Shown: one piece after another, positions 7,594 to 16,942 of the stretch | Numbering within the stretch: the first letter of the stretch is position 1 | How the letters are laid out: each line of letters opens with the position of its first letter | NCBI RefSeq assembly: GCF_040544555.1 | Contig: NZ_JBEPKD010000022.1 | Coordinates: 1 to 64,000 of the forward strand | Source: Halalkalibacter oceani | GTDB taxonomy: Bacteria; Bacillota; Bacilli; Bacillales; Bacillaceae_D | Length of the DNA: 64,000 nucleotides | Direction: 5' to 3' | Program-made: the position numbers and the translations under genes | Notes under the pieces: model-generated | Database searches by the model: none | What the model was told of the DNA's origin: nothing | What the model saw: the letters and a program-made list of their open reading frames with translations, nothing else

Positions 7594-8769
7594 ATGAAGA
7601 AAATCATCTTTATACTGAGCTTTACGCTCCTGCTCTTTATCGTATGTCAGCCGGCGGCAGCCGAGGAAGAGAGAATGGACGAGCATGGCTTTGTCGAGCA
7701 GCAGCTTGAGCAGCTTCAGCTTGACGAAGTAAGAAGCTATTGGGAGCAAATTTCGAACGAATATGGTGGTTTTTTGCCGGAGAGCCAAAAGGGTTCATTT
7801 CTGGAATTCGTCCGCGGTGAAAAGCAATTCTCGCCCAAAGAATGGGGCGTTGGCGCAGTAAAGTTTTTGCTGCATGAGCTGTTAGTCAGCGGCAAGCTGC
7901 TCGGTTCGCTTATTTTGCTGACGGTGTTCTGCATGATTCTCCAATCGCTGCAAAACGCTTTTGAACAGCATACGATCAGTAAAGTCGCCTATGCGGTTAC
8001 GTATCTCGTGCTGATGATTATTGCGTTAAACAGCTTTCATGTCGCGATCAGCTATGCCTCTGACGCGATCAGCAGCATGATTCATTTTATGATCGCGCTC
8101 CTCCCTTTGCTGCTGGCGATCATGGCTTCGATCGGCTCGATTACATCGGCCGCTTTGTTTCATCCGCTGATTATTTTTTTCGTCAATACGAGCGGCCTCC
8201 TTATTCAGCATCTTGTGCTGCCGCTATTGTTTCTGTCAACGATTCTGAGTATTGTCAGCACGTTGACCGATCATTACAAGGTGACGAAGCTGGCGACTTT
8301 TCTCCGCAATTTGGCGGTCGGCATTCTCGGTGTTTTTCTGACGATTTTCCTAGGGGTTATCTCGGTCCAGGGAGCATCGACGGCGGTCACGGATGGCATC
8401 ACGGTCCGTACGGCTAAGTTTCTCGCCGGAAATCTGGTGCCTGTCGTTGGCCGGATGTTTACCGATGCCGCCGATACGGTACTGAGCGCCTCGCTGCTGT
8501 TAAAAAATACAATCGGCGTCGCCGGGCTTGCGATTCTTTTATTGCTTTGCGCGTTCCCGGCGATGAAGGTCCTCTCACTGGCGCTGATTTTTTCGATTTC
8601 CTCAGCCGTGCTGCAGCCGCTTGGCGGGGGGCCGATTATCGATTGTTTAAGCATCATCGGCAAATCAATGATGTTTGTCTTTGGCGCAATGGCCGTCGTT
8701 TGTCTGATGTTCTTTCTGGCGGTGACGATTATGATTGCTGCGGGAAATGTCTCGTTAATGATCAGGTGA
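7594..8769 (+). CDS. spoIIIAE: Stage III sporulation protein AE
   Basis: 391 residues (B. subtilis 399). N-terminal signal peptide (MKKIIFILSFTLLLFIVCQPAAA), then an acidic extracytoplasmic region, followed by multiple transmembrane helices from about residue 95 to the end. SpoIIIAE is a polytopic component of the mother-cell to forespore channel. ATG 7594 is chosen because GGAAGTGAG precedes it and the signal peptide begins there; an upstream in-frame TTG at 7531 would add 21 residues that hide the signal. Confidence 0.93.
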   Translation: MKKIIFILSFTLLLFIVCQPAAAEEERMDEHGFVEQQLEQLQLDEVRSYWEQISNEYGGFLPESQKGSFLEFVRGEKQFSPKEWGVGAVKFLLHELLVSGKLLGSLILLTVFCMILQSLQNAFEQHTISKVAYAVTYLVLMIIALNSFHVAISYASDAISSMIHFMIALLPLLLAIMASIGSITSAALFHPLIIFFVNTSGLLIQHLVLPLLFLSTILSIVSTLTDHYKVTKLATFLRNLAVGILGVFLTIFLGVISVQGASTAVTDGITVRTAKFLAGNLVPVVGRMFTDAADTVLSASLLLKNTIGVAGLAILLLLCAFPAMKVLSLALIFSISSAVLQPLGGGPIIDCLSIIGKSMMFVFGAMAVVCLMFFLAVTIMIAAGNVSLMIR

Positions 8770-8782
8770 GGAGGATAAGGGG

Positions 8783-9439
8783 ATGGAATATATCACGGAA
8801 TGGCTAACGACGATTATTTTGCTCATTTTGTTTGCGACCGTACTGGAGCTGATGATCCCGAATTCAGCGATGCAGCGCTATGTCAAAATGGTCGTCGGCC
8901 TTATGCTTCTTGTCGTCATGCTCCAGCCGCTTCTCTCGATTTTTCAGGACGATGTCGACAGCTGGCTCTTTGCTTTAACAACCGAGGAGACAAATCGTGC
9001 CGAGCAGAACGTCACGAATTCGATAAATTTGCAAAAAAGAGAAATAGAGCTCGGACAGCGTGCATATATTTCTGAACAGGTGGCTGTCCAATTAGAGAGT
9101 CAGGTGGAAGACATGCTGGAAGAGGAGCATCACTTGAATATTGCGCAGGTCGAGGTGGAACTGGCGGAGGATGCCGGTGCAGAGGAGCCTTTCACAGAAC
9201 AGCAGGTCAAAGCGGTCCATGTCGAGGTGCAGGAGCGCGAGCGGGAGGATGAGCTTGAGCCGTCCGACGCGGTTGATGCTGTGGAAGTTGTTCGGATTGA
9301 CACATCTCTGTCAGTGGAAAGTCAAGCTTCGCCCCGCACCGACGAGCTTAGTAACATCGTGCCGCTGCTCTCCGAATATTGGGACATCCCTGAAGAAATG
9401 ATTTCAATCGCGTGGGAAGGGGGGAAACGAGCCGAATGA
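8783..9439 (+). CDS. spoIIIAF: Stage III sporulation protein AF
   Basis: 218 residues. Two N-terminal transmembrane helices (about 8-25 and 35-52) and a soluble C-terminal domain with the ring-building (RBM-like) fold known for SpoIIIAF. The middle (residues 115-160) is very acidic. It is thought to help form the ring in the intermembrane space. ATG 8783 follows GAGGAGGATAAGG, 13 bases after spoIIIAE. Confidence 0.9.
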   Translation: MEYITEWLTTIILLILFATVLELMIPNSAMQRYVKMVVGLMLLVVMLQPLLSIFQDDVDSWLFALTTEETNRAEQNVTNSINLQKREIELGQRAYISEQVAVQLESQVEDMLEEEHHLNIAQVEVELAEDAGAEEPFTEQQVKAVHVEVQEREREDELEPSDAVDAVEVVRIDTSLSVESQASPRTDELSNIVPLLSEYWDIPEEMISIAWEGGKRAE

Positions 9440-10098
9440 ATCAGGATGAACAGAAGGATCGCCAATGGCTGACGGCGTTATTCAAAAAGACGGATAACGG
9501 CAAAGGCCGGAAATGGCCTCTCCACTATGTGCTGCTTGTAGGCTGCATTGGAGTCGCGCTGATGATCACAGGCAACCTTCTGACAAACACTACAGATGAA
9601 GAAGAACCATCCTTGCCCGTCTATCAGGAAGATCAGGAGGATGAAGCAGTCTTTGGATCAAGATCCTCAGCTGAGCCGAATTCAATGGAAGATTATGAGA
9701 TTCAATATGAAAATCAGCTGAAGGAGGCGCTTGAGCAAGTGGTTGGCTTATCGGATGTTTCCGTCATGATCAACTTGGCCGAGACGGAACGTTATGTTTA
9801 CGAAAAGGATACGAATACAAAGGTTCAAAACACCGATGAAACGGATCGTGAAGGGGGAACACGACAGGTGGAGGATCACAGCAGGGAGGAGCAGGTTGTG
9901 ATTATCCGAAATGGCGATAAAGAGGAGCCGCTTCTCATTCAAAAAGAAAAACCGGAAGTCCGGGGAGTGCTGATCGTCGCCAAAGGCGTTGAAAATGCTC
10001 AGATTAAAAGCTGGGTCGTAGAAGCCGTTAGTCGGGTGCTGGACGTTCCGTCTCATCGAGTATCGGTCATGCCGAAAAAAACAAGGGAGGATTCATAA
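9436..10098 (+). CDS. spoIIIAG: Stage III sporulation protein AG
   Basis: 220 residues: a short basic cytoplasmic N-terminus, one transmembrane helix (about 31-50), then an extracytoplasmic ring-building domain. In B. subtilis SpoIIIAG forms a 30-fold ring in the space between the two membranes. ATG 9436 overlaps the spoIIIAF stop (ATGA). The in-frame GGAAGGGGGGAAACG sequence just upstream is the ribosome binding site, which excludes a longer start at 9412. Confidence 0.93.
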   Translation: MNQDEQKDRQWLTALFKKTDNGKGRKWPLHYVLLVGCIGVALMITGNLLTNTTDEEEPSLPVYQEDQEDEAVFGSRSSAEPNSMEDYEIQYENQLKEALEQVVGLSDVSVMINLAETERYVYEKDTNTKVQNTDETDREGGTRQVEDHSREEQVVIIRNGDKEEPLLIQKEKPEVRGVLIVAKGVENAQIKSWVVEAVSRVLDVPSHRVSVMPKKTREDS

Positions 10099-10742
10099 TG
10101 GTCTTGAAGAAACAAACGGTTTGGTTGTTAACAATGTTGAGCTTAATTGTCGTGCTTTCTGTCTATTACGTCACGTCTCCTGATCAAATTCCGGGTGATG
10201 AGGTCGCGTATGTGGGGGATGAAGAAAATGGCGAGATGACACTGGAGCAGATGCCGCATGATGATCAGGGATCTGTCGTCGATATGGAAGAAGAGCTAGC
10301 AGAAGCAATGGAAGGGGAAAGTGAAGAAGGAGAGGCAGCGGGAAGTGAAGAAGAAGCAGCAAGTGAGACACTCTCAAATGCGGCCGGCAATGACACGTTC
10401 TCGACCATTCGCATGGATCTTCAGGCATCAAGAGACCGGATGGCTGAGGAGCTGACGCAAATCGTCGCTTCCGCTGATGCTTCGGCTCTGATGAAGAGTG
10501 AAGCCCATGATAAGCGGATGGAGCTCCAGCGACTGGCGCAAAACGAAGCGACATTAGAGACGCTGATCAAAGCGAAAGGCTATGAGGATGTCCTCGTTAT
10601 GACAGAGGAAGACAGAGTCCGCGTGATCGTCCAGACGGATGAATTATCACGGGCTGAAGCGAATGAAATTTATCATATGACCTTTGATCAGCTTGGCGTA
10701 GGGATGGATGTCGCGGTAACGCACCAGGCGGCAGCTCAATAA
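10098..10742 (+). CDS. spoIIIAH: Stage III sporulation protein AH
   Basis: 214 residues: one N-terminal transmembrane helix (residues 8-25), a highly acidic Glu-rich linker (about 35-95), then the YscJ/FliF-like ring-building domain that binds SpoIIQ from the forespore across the intermembrane space. ATG 10098 overlaps the spoIIIAG stop (TAATG). Last gene of the operon. The 171-bp gap after it holds a GC-rich imperfect hairpin (near 10766-10805) without a T-run. Confidence 0.93.
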   Translation: MVLKKQTVWLLTMLSLIVVLSVYYVTSPDQIPGDEVAYVGDEENGEMTLEQMPHDDQGSVVDMEEELAEAMEGESEEGEAAGSEEEAASETLSNAAGNDTFSTIRMDLQASRDRMAEELTQIVASADASALMKSEAHDKRMELQRLAQNEATLETLIKAKGYEDVLVMTEEDRVRVIVQTDELSRAEANEIYHMTFDQLGVGMDVAVTHQAAAQ

Positions 10743-10913
10743 TAAAGCCCGATTGAAAAAAAAAAGCGGTTTTGCTGTGGAGCGGGTCTCCGCCGCGAAG
10801 CCGCCTTGCTCATTTCGACCCTTCTTTTAGCCGGATCTTTCGTCAGAAGGTGCATCTCCTTATTTGTCTATGATATAATACGCAACGTAACTTACTCGTG
10901 AGGAGAGATTGCC

Positions 10914-11285
10914 ATGGAATGGACGGATTTAACGGAAGGTGCGAAGGCAGTACTTGAGCAAACACGCAATATGAAAAATGATAATATTCAAATCGTCGAA
11001 TTTGAAATTGGATTTGAACAGGAATTTGAAGCCGGGGATCAAGACACCTACAAGGTTTCCATCCAAGAAGAGGATTATGAGAATTTAAAGCGTTACACGC
11101 AGGAAAATGAATATGGTGATAAATACCATATGGCCCGCAATAAGAATATCGTCAAAATCATTTTGTTGGAGGATGGGAAGATTCCGGATAACTTATCTGA
11201 GTTTCCCGTGTTTCGTCAATACAAAAAGGACGCGCTCGTAAAAGCAGAGGAAGAGAAGGAAATCACTGTCGACAGCGAAGAATAA
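10914..11285 (+). CDS. Unknown acidic protein
   Basis: 123 residues, soluble, about one quarter Asp/Glu, ending in an acidic tail (KAEEEKEITVDSEE). I do not recognise a family. The start ATG 10914 follows GAGGAGAGATTGCC. A TATAAT box lies at 10874-10879 without a clear -35. The gene is monocistronic: a hairpin follows at 11345. It lies between spoIIIAH and accB, where B. subtilis has no counterpart that I recall. Confidence 0.6.
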   Translation: MEWTDLTEGAKAVLEQTRNMKNDNIQIVEFEIGFEQEFEAGDQDTYKVSIQEEDYENLKRYTQENEYGDKYHMARNKNIVKIILLEDGKIPDNLSEFPVFRQYKKDALVKAEEEKEITVDSEE

Positions 11286-11344
11286 TCAAAAAGGGGAAGA
11301 GGGAGGCCGCCAGAAGCAGAGGCGACTCCGCCCGCTGTCATAAA

Positions 11345-11392
11345 GAGGTGTGTTAAAAAGGAGAGACGACCTTTTAACGCACCTCCTTCTTT
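11345..11392 (+). terminator. Hairpin terminator before accB
   Basis: GAGGTGTGTTAAAA (11345-11358) pairs with TTTTAACGCACCTC (11372-11385), with one G-U pair, followed by a T-rich stretch. Confidence 0.7.
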
Positions 11393-11519
11393 CTGTCATG
11401 TTTTTTTGTTTGACGAATGTCAATCGAAAAAAGGGATATGAAATTTCCTGACGAAGATAAATAGGGTCAGCCGAATTGTATGATATAATATGAAAAAATA
11501 AGATTAGGAGTGTACATAT

Positions 11520-12017
11520 ATGTTGAAAGTGCAAGAAATAAAAGAGTTAATCAGAGCGCTTGATCAATCGGATGTAGATGAGCTGAAGTTTGAGCAGGAT
11601 GGAACAAAGCTCGTTTTGAAAAAGCAGCAGGCAATACCTGTACAAGTACAAGCACCAGCTTCACCTGCTCCTGCCGCGGTAAGCCAGCCGCCGCTGAAAC
11701 AGGTGGAAAACGCAGTGTCCGAAGCACCTGCTGCAGAAAAAGAAGCGGGTTCAGAAAGCAAGGCCAATGATGACAAGCTTCACACGATTACATCACCAAT
11801 GGTTGGAACATTTTATGCAGCACCTTCGCCTGATGCCGATCCGTATGTCGCTAAAGGAGACCAAGTCAAAGAAGAAAGCGTTGTCTGCATCGTCGAAGCG
11901 ATGAAGCTGATGAATGAAATCGAAGCAGAAGTAAACGGAAAAATCGTCGATATTCTTGCTGAGAATGGGGAGCTTGTTGAGTATGGACAACCCCTGTTTG
12001 TTGTGGAGCTTAGCTAA
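11520..12017 (+). CDS. accB: Biotin carboxyl carrier protein of acetyl-CoA carboxylase
   Basis: 165 residues: an N-terminal helical part, an Ala/Pro-rich flexible linker (about 45-75) and the C-terminal biotinyl domain. The biotinylated lysine is Lys129 in EAMKLMNE. It carries CO2 as carboxybiotin between biotin carboxylase and the carboxyltransferase in fatty-acid synthesis. ATG 11520 follows TTAGGAGTG. A TATAAT box at 11484-11489 lies at a suitable distance, without a good -35. accC follows after 11 bases, the standard accBC operon. Confidence 0.96.
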   Translation: MLKVQEIKELIRALDQSDVDELKFEQDGTKLVLKKQQAIPVQVQAPASPAPAAVSQPPLKQVENAVSEAPAAEKEAGSESKANDDKLHTITSPMVGTFYAAPSPDADPYVAKGDQVKEESVVCIVEAMKLMNEIEAEVNGKIVDILAENGELVEYGQPLFVVELS

Positions 12018-12028
12018 TTAGGAGAGAT

Positions 12029-13417
12029 ATGATGATAAAAAAGGTATTAGTTGCAAATCGAGGAGAAATTGCTGTCCGGATTATCCGCGCCTGCCGGGAG
12101 CTTAACATCGAAACAGTCGCGATCTACTCAGAAGCAGATAAGGATTCGCTTCACGTCCGCCTGGCTGACGAAGCTTATTGCATCGGACCGACAGCATCCA
12201 ATAAGAGCTATCTTAATATCACAAATATTATGAGCGTCGCCACATTGACAGAGGTTGACGCGATTCACCCGGGCTATGGCTTTTTAGCTGAGAACGCTGA
12301 TTTCGCTGAAATTTGCGGCGCCTGCAATATTACGTTTGTCGGGCCGAGCCCTTTTGCGATTAATCAAATGGGAACGAAGGATGTTGCCCGGAAAACGATG
12401 GAGAAAGCCGGCGTGCCGATTGTCCCGGGATCTGACGGAATTGTCGCCAATACGGAAGAGGCTGTGAAAATAGCGGAGGAGATCGGCTATCCGGTCATTA
12501 TTAAAGCGACAGCCGGCGGCGGTGGAAAAGGAATTCGCGTGGCGCGCAACGAAGAGGAACTGAAAAAAGGAATGAATGTCACTCAGCAGGAAGCGGCTAC
12601 CGCTTTTGGGAATCCCGGCGTTTACCTGGAAAAATTCATCGAGGACTTCCGCCACGTTGAAATTCAGGTGCTGGCAGACAATCACGGAAACGTCATTCAT
12701 CTTGGCGAGCGTGATTGCAGCATTCAGCGCCGGCTGCAGAAGCTGGTCGAGGAAACGCCTTCTCCGGCCCTGACACCGGAAAAGCGGGCGGAAATGGGTC
12801 TGGCAGCGGTAAACGCAGCGAAGGCCGTCAACTATTCAGGAGCAGGGACAGTGGAATTCATTTACGACCATACAAATGGAAACTTCTATTTTATGGAAAT
12901 GAATACACGGATTCAAGTTGAGCATCCTGTAACAGAAATGGTGACGGGGATCGATTTAATTAAAGAGCAGCTTCGCGTCGCAAGTGGAGAGGTGCTTTCT
13001 TTGAGGCAGGAGGAGGTTACCTTCCAGGGCTGGGCGATGGAATGCCGGATTAACGCGGAGAACCCGCGGAAAAATTTCATGCCGTCCCCAGGTAAGATCA
13101 CGAATTATTTAGCGCCGGGAGGCTACGGAGTTCGCGTTGATTCAGCTGTTTATCCCGGCTACGTCATCTCGCCATTCTACGATTCGATGGTAGCCAAAGT
13201 GATTACGCATGGGGCGACGCGTGAAGAGGCCGTGGCGAAAATGAGAAGAGCGCTTGAAGAATTTGAAATCGAAGGGGTAGAAACGACGATTCCTTTCCAT
13301 CTTCGTCTTCTGCATCATGATACGTTTCTCTCAGGTGATTTCAATACGAAATTTCTTGAACAGCATGATGTGATGTCCGTCCAACTAAAATCCAACAGTG
13401 CAAAAATGGAGGAATAA
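12029..13417 (+). CDS. accC: Biotin carboxylase subunit of acetyl-CoA carboxylase
   Basis: 462 residues. An ATP-grasp enzyme that carboxylates biotin on AccB with bicarbonate and ATP. The N-terminal VLVANRGEIAVRIIRA motif, the glycine-rich loop KATAGGGGKGI (near residue 160), and the active-site segments FMEMNTRIQVEHPVTE and MECRINAENP are intact. ATG 12029 or 12032 follows AGGAGAGAT. The stop overlaps the start of the next gene. Confidence 0.96.
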   Translation: MMIKKVLVANRGEIAVRIIRACRELNIETVAIYSEADKDSLHVRLADEAYCIGPTASNKSYLNITNIMSVATLTEVDAIHPGYGFLAENADFAEICGACNITFVGPSPFAINQMGTKDVARKTMEKAGVPIVPGSDGIVANTEEAVKIAEEIGYPVIIKATAGGGGKGIRVARNEEELKKGMNVTQQEAATAFGNPGVYLEKFIEDFRHVEIQVLADNHGNVIHLGERDCSIQRRLQKLVEETPSPALTPEKRAEMGLAAVNAAKAVNYSGAGTVEFIYDHTNGNFYFMEMNTRIQVEHPVTEMVTGIDLIKEQLRVASGEVLSLRQEEVTFQGWAMECRINAENPRKNFMPSPGKITNYLAPGGYGVRVDSAVYPGYVISPFYDSMVAKVITHGATREEAVAKMRRALEEFEIEGVETTIPFHLRLLHHDTFLSGDFNTKFLEQHDVMSVQLKSNSAKMEE

Positions 13418-13815
13418 TGATGAACGAGAATCATATTTTAGAGCTTGAAGAGCAAAAATCAGAGCTGGGAAAAGTTGAAATTTCACCGGAAGTCATCGAA
13501 GTTATTGCCGGCATTGCCGCTTCGGAAGTCGAAGGCGTCGCCACGATGCGCGGCAACTTTGCGACGGATGTCGCTGAAAAGCTTGGCCGCAAAAATCACG
13601 GCAAAGGCGTCAAGGTCGAGCTTGGCGAGGATGGCATTACCGTCGATGTATCGGTCGTGATCACATACGGCGTGGCCGTCCCTGAGGTGGCGAAATTTAT
13701 TCAATCGAACATTAAGCAGGCGCTGCAAACGATGACCGCAATCGAGCTTCAGGCTGTGAACGTCCATGTCGTCGGCGTTCAGTTTGAATCTACTGAAGCA
13801 GAAGCCGATGAATAA
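13417..13815 (+). CDS. yqhY: Asp23/Gls24 family protein (YqhY)
   Basis: 132 residues with the full Asp23/Gls24 domain (GKVEISPEVIEVIAGIAASEVEGV, then VDVSVVITYGVAVPEVA). In B. subtilis YqhY is encoded with accBC and affects control of acetyl-CoA carboxylase activity. ATG 13417 overlaps the accC stop (TAATG), supporting the same operon. A strong terminator follows. Confidence 0.9.
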   Translation: MMNENHILELEEQKSELGKVEISPEVIEVIAGIAASEVEGVATMRGNFATDVAEKLGRKNHGKGVKVELGEDGITVDVSVVITYGVAVPEVAKFIQSNIKQALQTMTAIELQAVNVHVVGVQFESTEAEADE

Positions 13816-13830
13816 TAAGTAATCCGGTTT

Positions 13831-13882
13831 GAGGATGTTTCCAAAGAGAAATTTGCTTCCCTTTGGAAATATCCTCTTTTTT
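13831..13882 (+). terminator. Rho-independent terminator of the accBC-yqhY operon
   Basis: A 16-bp stem, GAGGATGTTTCCAAAG (13831-13846) with CTTTGGAAATATCCTC (13861-13876), one G-U pair, followed by six T. Confidence 0.9.
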
Positions 13883-14072
13883 CTGGGTAAACTATACCAT
13901 TAGAAGAAATCGCCAAAGTCTTGTAAAAGATCGAAAATGAAGCGTTGAACCGTTTTGCCCGAGCCTACGCTTTGTCACATTTGAAAACTAAATTGTTCTG
14001 TTTTCACGAAACATGTTATGCTATTATCAACATAATAACTGTGCAAAAACGCATGCTTAAAGGAGTTTGACA

Positions 14073-14480
14073 ATGAACCGAAGACTAGCAAGACTAAGAG
14101 CTGCTCAAGCGCTCTATCAAATTGATTTAGCAGAAAGCTCTGTGGAGGAAGCGATTGAAAGCGTGCTTGAAGAGGGAGAAGAGCCAAGCCCTTTTATGAT
14201 CGAGCTCATTCGTGGGACGCTTGAGCATCTGCAAGTAATTGATCCTGTTATTTCTTCAAGTCTTCAAGGCTGGAGTCTCGAGAGAATGGGATTGGTTGAC
14301 AGAGCCATTGTACGGATGTCTTTTTATGAGATGAAATACATTCATGATGTTCCTCTAAGCGTTACGTTTAATGAAGGGATTGAACTGGCCAAGGCATTTG
14401 GCGGGGAAGAGTCGGGACGTTTTATTAACGGAGTCCTTTCAAAAGCAATGGAAACAATTCAGGAAGATGTGCAAAAGTGA
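14073..14480 (+). CDS. nusB: Transcription antitermination factor NusB
   Basis: 135 residues, all-helical NusB fold, with the typical N-terminus RRLARLRAAQALYQID and C-terminal ELAKAFGGEESGRFINGVL. NusB with NusE (S10) binds boxA RNA to antiterminate rRNA operons. ATG 14073 follows AAGGAG at 14059-14064. First gene of the nusB-folD-xseAB-ispA block, with 13 bases to folD. Confidence 0.94.
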   Translation: MNRRLARLRAAQALYQIDLAESSVEEAIESVLEEGEEPSPFMIELIRGTLEHLQVIDPVISSSLQGWSLERMGLVDRAIVRMSFYEMKYIHDVPLSVTFNEGIELAKAFGGEESGRFINGVLSKAMETIQEDVQK

Positions 14481-14493
14481 AGGAGTGGAGAGC

Positions 14494-15339
14494 ATGACCG
14501 CAAAGTTGTTGAACGGAAAAGAACTTGCCCAGAAAAAGAGAGAGCAATTGAAAAGTGATGTCGAAGCATTGACAGAGCATCATCGCCAGCCTGGACTGGC
14601 TGTTATTCTTGTCGGGGAAGACCCGGCATCAACGACGTATGTTCGTTCGAAGCAAAAGGCCTGTGAACAGGCCGGCATTTATTCCGTATTGATCAAGAAG
14701 GATGATACGATTTCAGAAGAAGAGCTGCTTGCTGAAATTGACCGCCTGAATGAAGATCCGAAAATTGATGGAATCCTCGTCCAGCTCCCGATTCCGAAGC
14801 ATATTTCCGAGCAGGCGGTGATCGAACGGATTCATCCGGACAAAGATGTCGATGGTTTTCATCCGATCAATATCGGGAAAATGATGACCGGGGAAGAAAC
14901 CTTTTTACCTTGCACGCCATACGGTGTTGTTGAAATGTTAAAGGAAGCGAAAATCGAGATTGCCGGAAAGCACGCTGTCATCGTTGGCCGAAGCAATATC
15001 GTCGGAAAGCCGGTTGGCCAGCTACTGCTTAATGAAAATGCGACCGTTACATATTGTCACTCCCGCACAAAAAATTTAAGAGAGATGACAAAGCAGGCCG
15101 ATATTCTGATCGTCGCGATCGGACGTCCGAACTTCATTGAAGCCGCGGATGTAAAGCCGGGTGCTGTCGTCGTCGATGTCGGCATTAACCGTGTTGACGG
15201 CAAGCTTTGCGGAGATGTTGATTTTGAAGGAGTCAAAGAAGTCGCTTCGCATCTTACTCCGGTACCAGGCGGAGTTGGTCCGATGACGATTACGATGCTG
15301 CTTGAAAATACCGTTCAATCCGCCAGGAAGCGCGTATAG
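14494..15339 (+). CDS. folD: Bifunctional methylenetetrahydrofolate dehydrogenase/cyclohydrolase
   Basis: 281 residues. Interconverts 5,10-methylene-, methenyl- and 10-formyl-tetrahydrofolate with NADP. The catalytic Tyr and Lys are in ASTTYVRSKQKACEQAGI; the NADP-binding motif is VIVGRSNIVGKPVGQLL; the C-terminal PGGVGPMTITMLLENT is present. ATG 14494 follows AGGAGTGGAG. The nine-base gap to xseA indicates an operon. Confidence 0.95.
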   Translation: MTAKLLNGKELAQKKREQLKSDVEALTEHHRQPGLAVILVGEDPASTTYVRSKQKACEQAGIYSVLIKKDDTISEEELLAEIDRLNEDPKIDGILVQLPIPKHISEQAVIERIHPDKDVDGFHPINIGKMMTGEETFLPCTPYGVVEMLKEAKIEIAGKHAVIVGRSNIVGKPVGQLLLNENATVTYCHSRTKNLREMTKQADILIVAIGRPNFIEAADVKPGAVVVDVGINRVDGKLCGDVDFEGVKEVASHLTPVPGGVGPMTITMLLENTVQSARKRV

Positions 15340-15347
15340 GTGGTTGG

Positions 15348-16709
15348 ATGAAAGCGCAAGACATCTATACGATCTCAGAAGCGACGAGATACATAAAGGC
15401 TTTGATTGAAGAGGATATTCTTCTTCAGGACATTTGGCTTCGTGGAGAGCTGTCAAATGTAAAATGGCATAGCCGTGGTCATCTGTACTTCACGATCAAA
15501 GACGATCAATCCAGAATGCAGGCAGTGATGTTTGCCGGACATAATCGTTACTTAGCCTTCAGGCCTGAGAACGGCATGAAGGTCCTTCTGCGCGGAGAAA
15601 TCAATGTGTACGAGCCCTATGGCCAGTATCAGTTTTATGCAAAAGAAATGCAGCCAGATGGAATCGGCAGCCTCTATCTCGCTTATGAAGAGCTGAAAGA
15701 AAAGCTGCAGGCTGAAGGGCTGTTTGACGCTGAACGGAAACGGGCGATTCCCGTCCATCCTAAGCGAATCGCGATAATTACCTCGCCAACAGGGGCGGCG
15801 ATCCAGGATATTTATACGACGCTGAAGCGCCGCTATCAGTTGGCCCAGCTGACGTTATTTCCTGTCCTCGTCCAAGGAGAGCAGGCACCGGGATCAATCG
15901 TCGCGGCGCTTGAACAGGCGACAACCGCCGATTGCTTCGATGTGATCATTGTCGGCCGTGGTGGCGGCTCGATTGAGGAGCTTTGGGCATTCAATGATGA
16001 ACGGGTGGCAAGGGCGATTGCCCAAGCAACCGTGCCTGTCATCTCGGCTGTCGGACACGAAACGGACTATACGATCAGCGATTTTGTCGCTGATTTGCGC
16101 GCCCCGACCCCGACTGCCGCCGCTGAGCTGGCGGTGCCGGATCAACAGGAGCTGACAAGAACGATCCGCTCGTTGGAACGGCAGCTTATCCGCGGAATGA
16201 AGGAACGCCTTGACCGGGAAGCGAACAAGCTGAACCGGCTTCAGCGCTCCTATGCTTTCCGTTATCCAGGCCAGTTAGTGAGACAGAAGGAACAGGAGCT
16301 GGACGGCCTGATCGAACGGCTGAAGCGGGCGATGAAATACCGAGTCACCGAACCGGTTAACCGGCTGAATGCAACGAGGGGACGCTTAAAGCGGCTTCAT
16401 CCTGAACAACAGCTGAATCAGGCGAAGGAACGGACGCAGCGGCTTGAGCAGGCTCTGATCAAAAGCATGCAGGCCCGGCTTACAAACAGTCAGCAGGCTT
16501 TCCAGCAGAAGATCGGCGAATTACAGCTGCTCAGTCCATTGCGCTTAATGGATCGGGGCTACAGTCTTGTGTACGATGAACAAAACAGATTGCTTAAATC
16601 AGTCGCGCAGGTCGAGCTTGATCAACCGGTCCAAATTCAATTTCAGGACGGGGAAGTGACCTGCCGCGTCGAGGATAAACAATTCATTGCCAGGGGGGAG
16701 AAGAAATGA
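15348..16709 (+). CDS. xseA: Exodeoxyribonuclease VII large subunit
   Basis: 453 residues: an N-terminal OB fold (about 1-105), the catalytic domain with RIAIITSPTGAAIQD and GRGGGSIEELWAFNDE, DFVADLRAPTPTAAAE, then a long coiled coil (about 275-390) that binds XseB. Degrades single-stranded DNA from both ends in repair. ATG 15348 follows GGTGGTT. It overlaps xseB by four bases. Confidence 0.95.
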   Translation: MKAQDIYTISEATRYIKALIEEDILLQDIWLRGELSNVKWHSRGHLYFTIKDDQSRMQAVMFAGHNRYLAFRPENGMKVLLRGEINVYEPYGQYQFYAKEMQPDGIGSLYLAYEELKEKLQAEGLFDAERKRAIPVHPKRIAIITSPTGAAIQDIYTTLKRRYQLAQLTLFPVLVQGEQAPGSIVAALEQATTADCFDVIIVGRGGGSIEELWAFNDERVARAIAQATVPVISAVGHETDYTISDFVADLRAPTPTAAAELAVPDQQELTRTIRSLERQLIRGMKERLDREANKLNRLQRSYAFRYPGQLVRQKEQELDGLIERLKRAMKYRVTEPVNRLNATRGRLKRLHPEQQLNQAKERTQRLEQALIKSMQARLTNSQQAFQQKIGELQLLSPLRLMDRGYSLVYDEQNRLLKSVAQVELDQPVQIQFQDGEVTCRVEDKQFIARGEKK

Positions 16710-16939
16710 CAGAGGAAAAAGAACGCAGCTTTGAAGAGGCGCTGAGTGAGCTGGAAGAGGTTGTCGAGAAGCTCGAAGAAGGGGATGTTCCACTGGAAGA
16801 AGCGATCTCGATGTTTCAGGTAGGGATGGCACTCTCGAAGCAATGCCATGAGAAGCTGATGAAAGTTGAAAAGCAGATGGATCAGATTCTTCACCCGGAT
16901 GGAGAGATTGAAGAACTAACTTTCCGGGAGGAAGAGTAA
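16706..16939 (+). CDS. xseB: Exodeoxyribonuclease VII small subunit
   Basis: 77 residues, an acidic helical hairpin with the family pattern SFEEALSELEEVVEKLEEGDVPLEEA. Several copies decorate the XseA coiled coil. The ATG overlaps the xseA stop (ATGA) and ispA starts three bases after its stop. Confidence 0.94.
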   Translation: MTEEKERSFEEALSELEEVVEKLEEGDVPLEEAISMFQVGMALSKQCHEKLMKVEKQMDQILHPDGEIEELTFREEE

Positions 16940-16942
16940 AAC

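Noticed and set aside
10766..10806. Terminator after spoIIIAH
   Set aside because: A GC-rich stem is possible, but it is imperfect and not followed by T residues.
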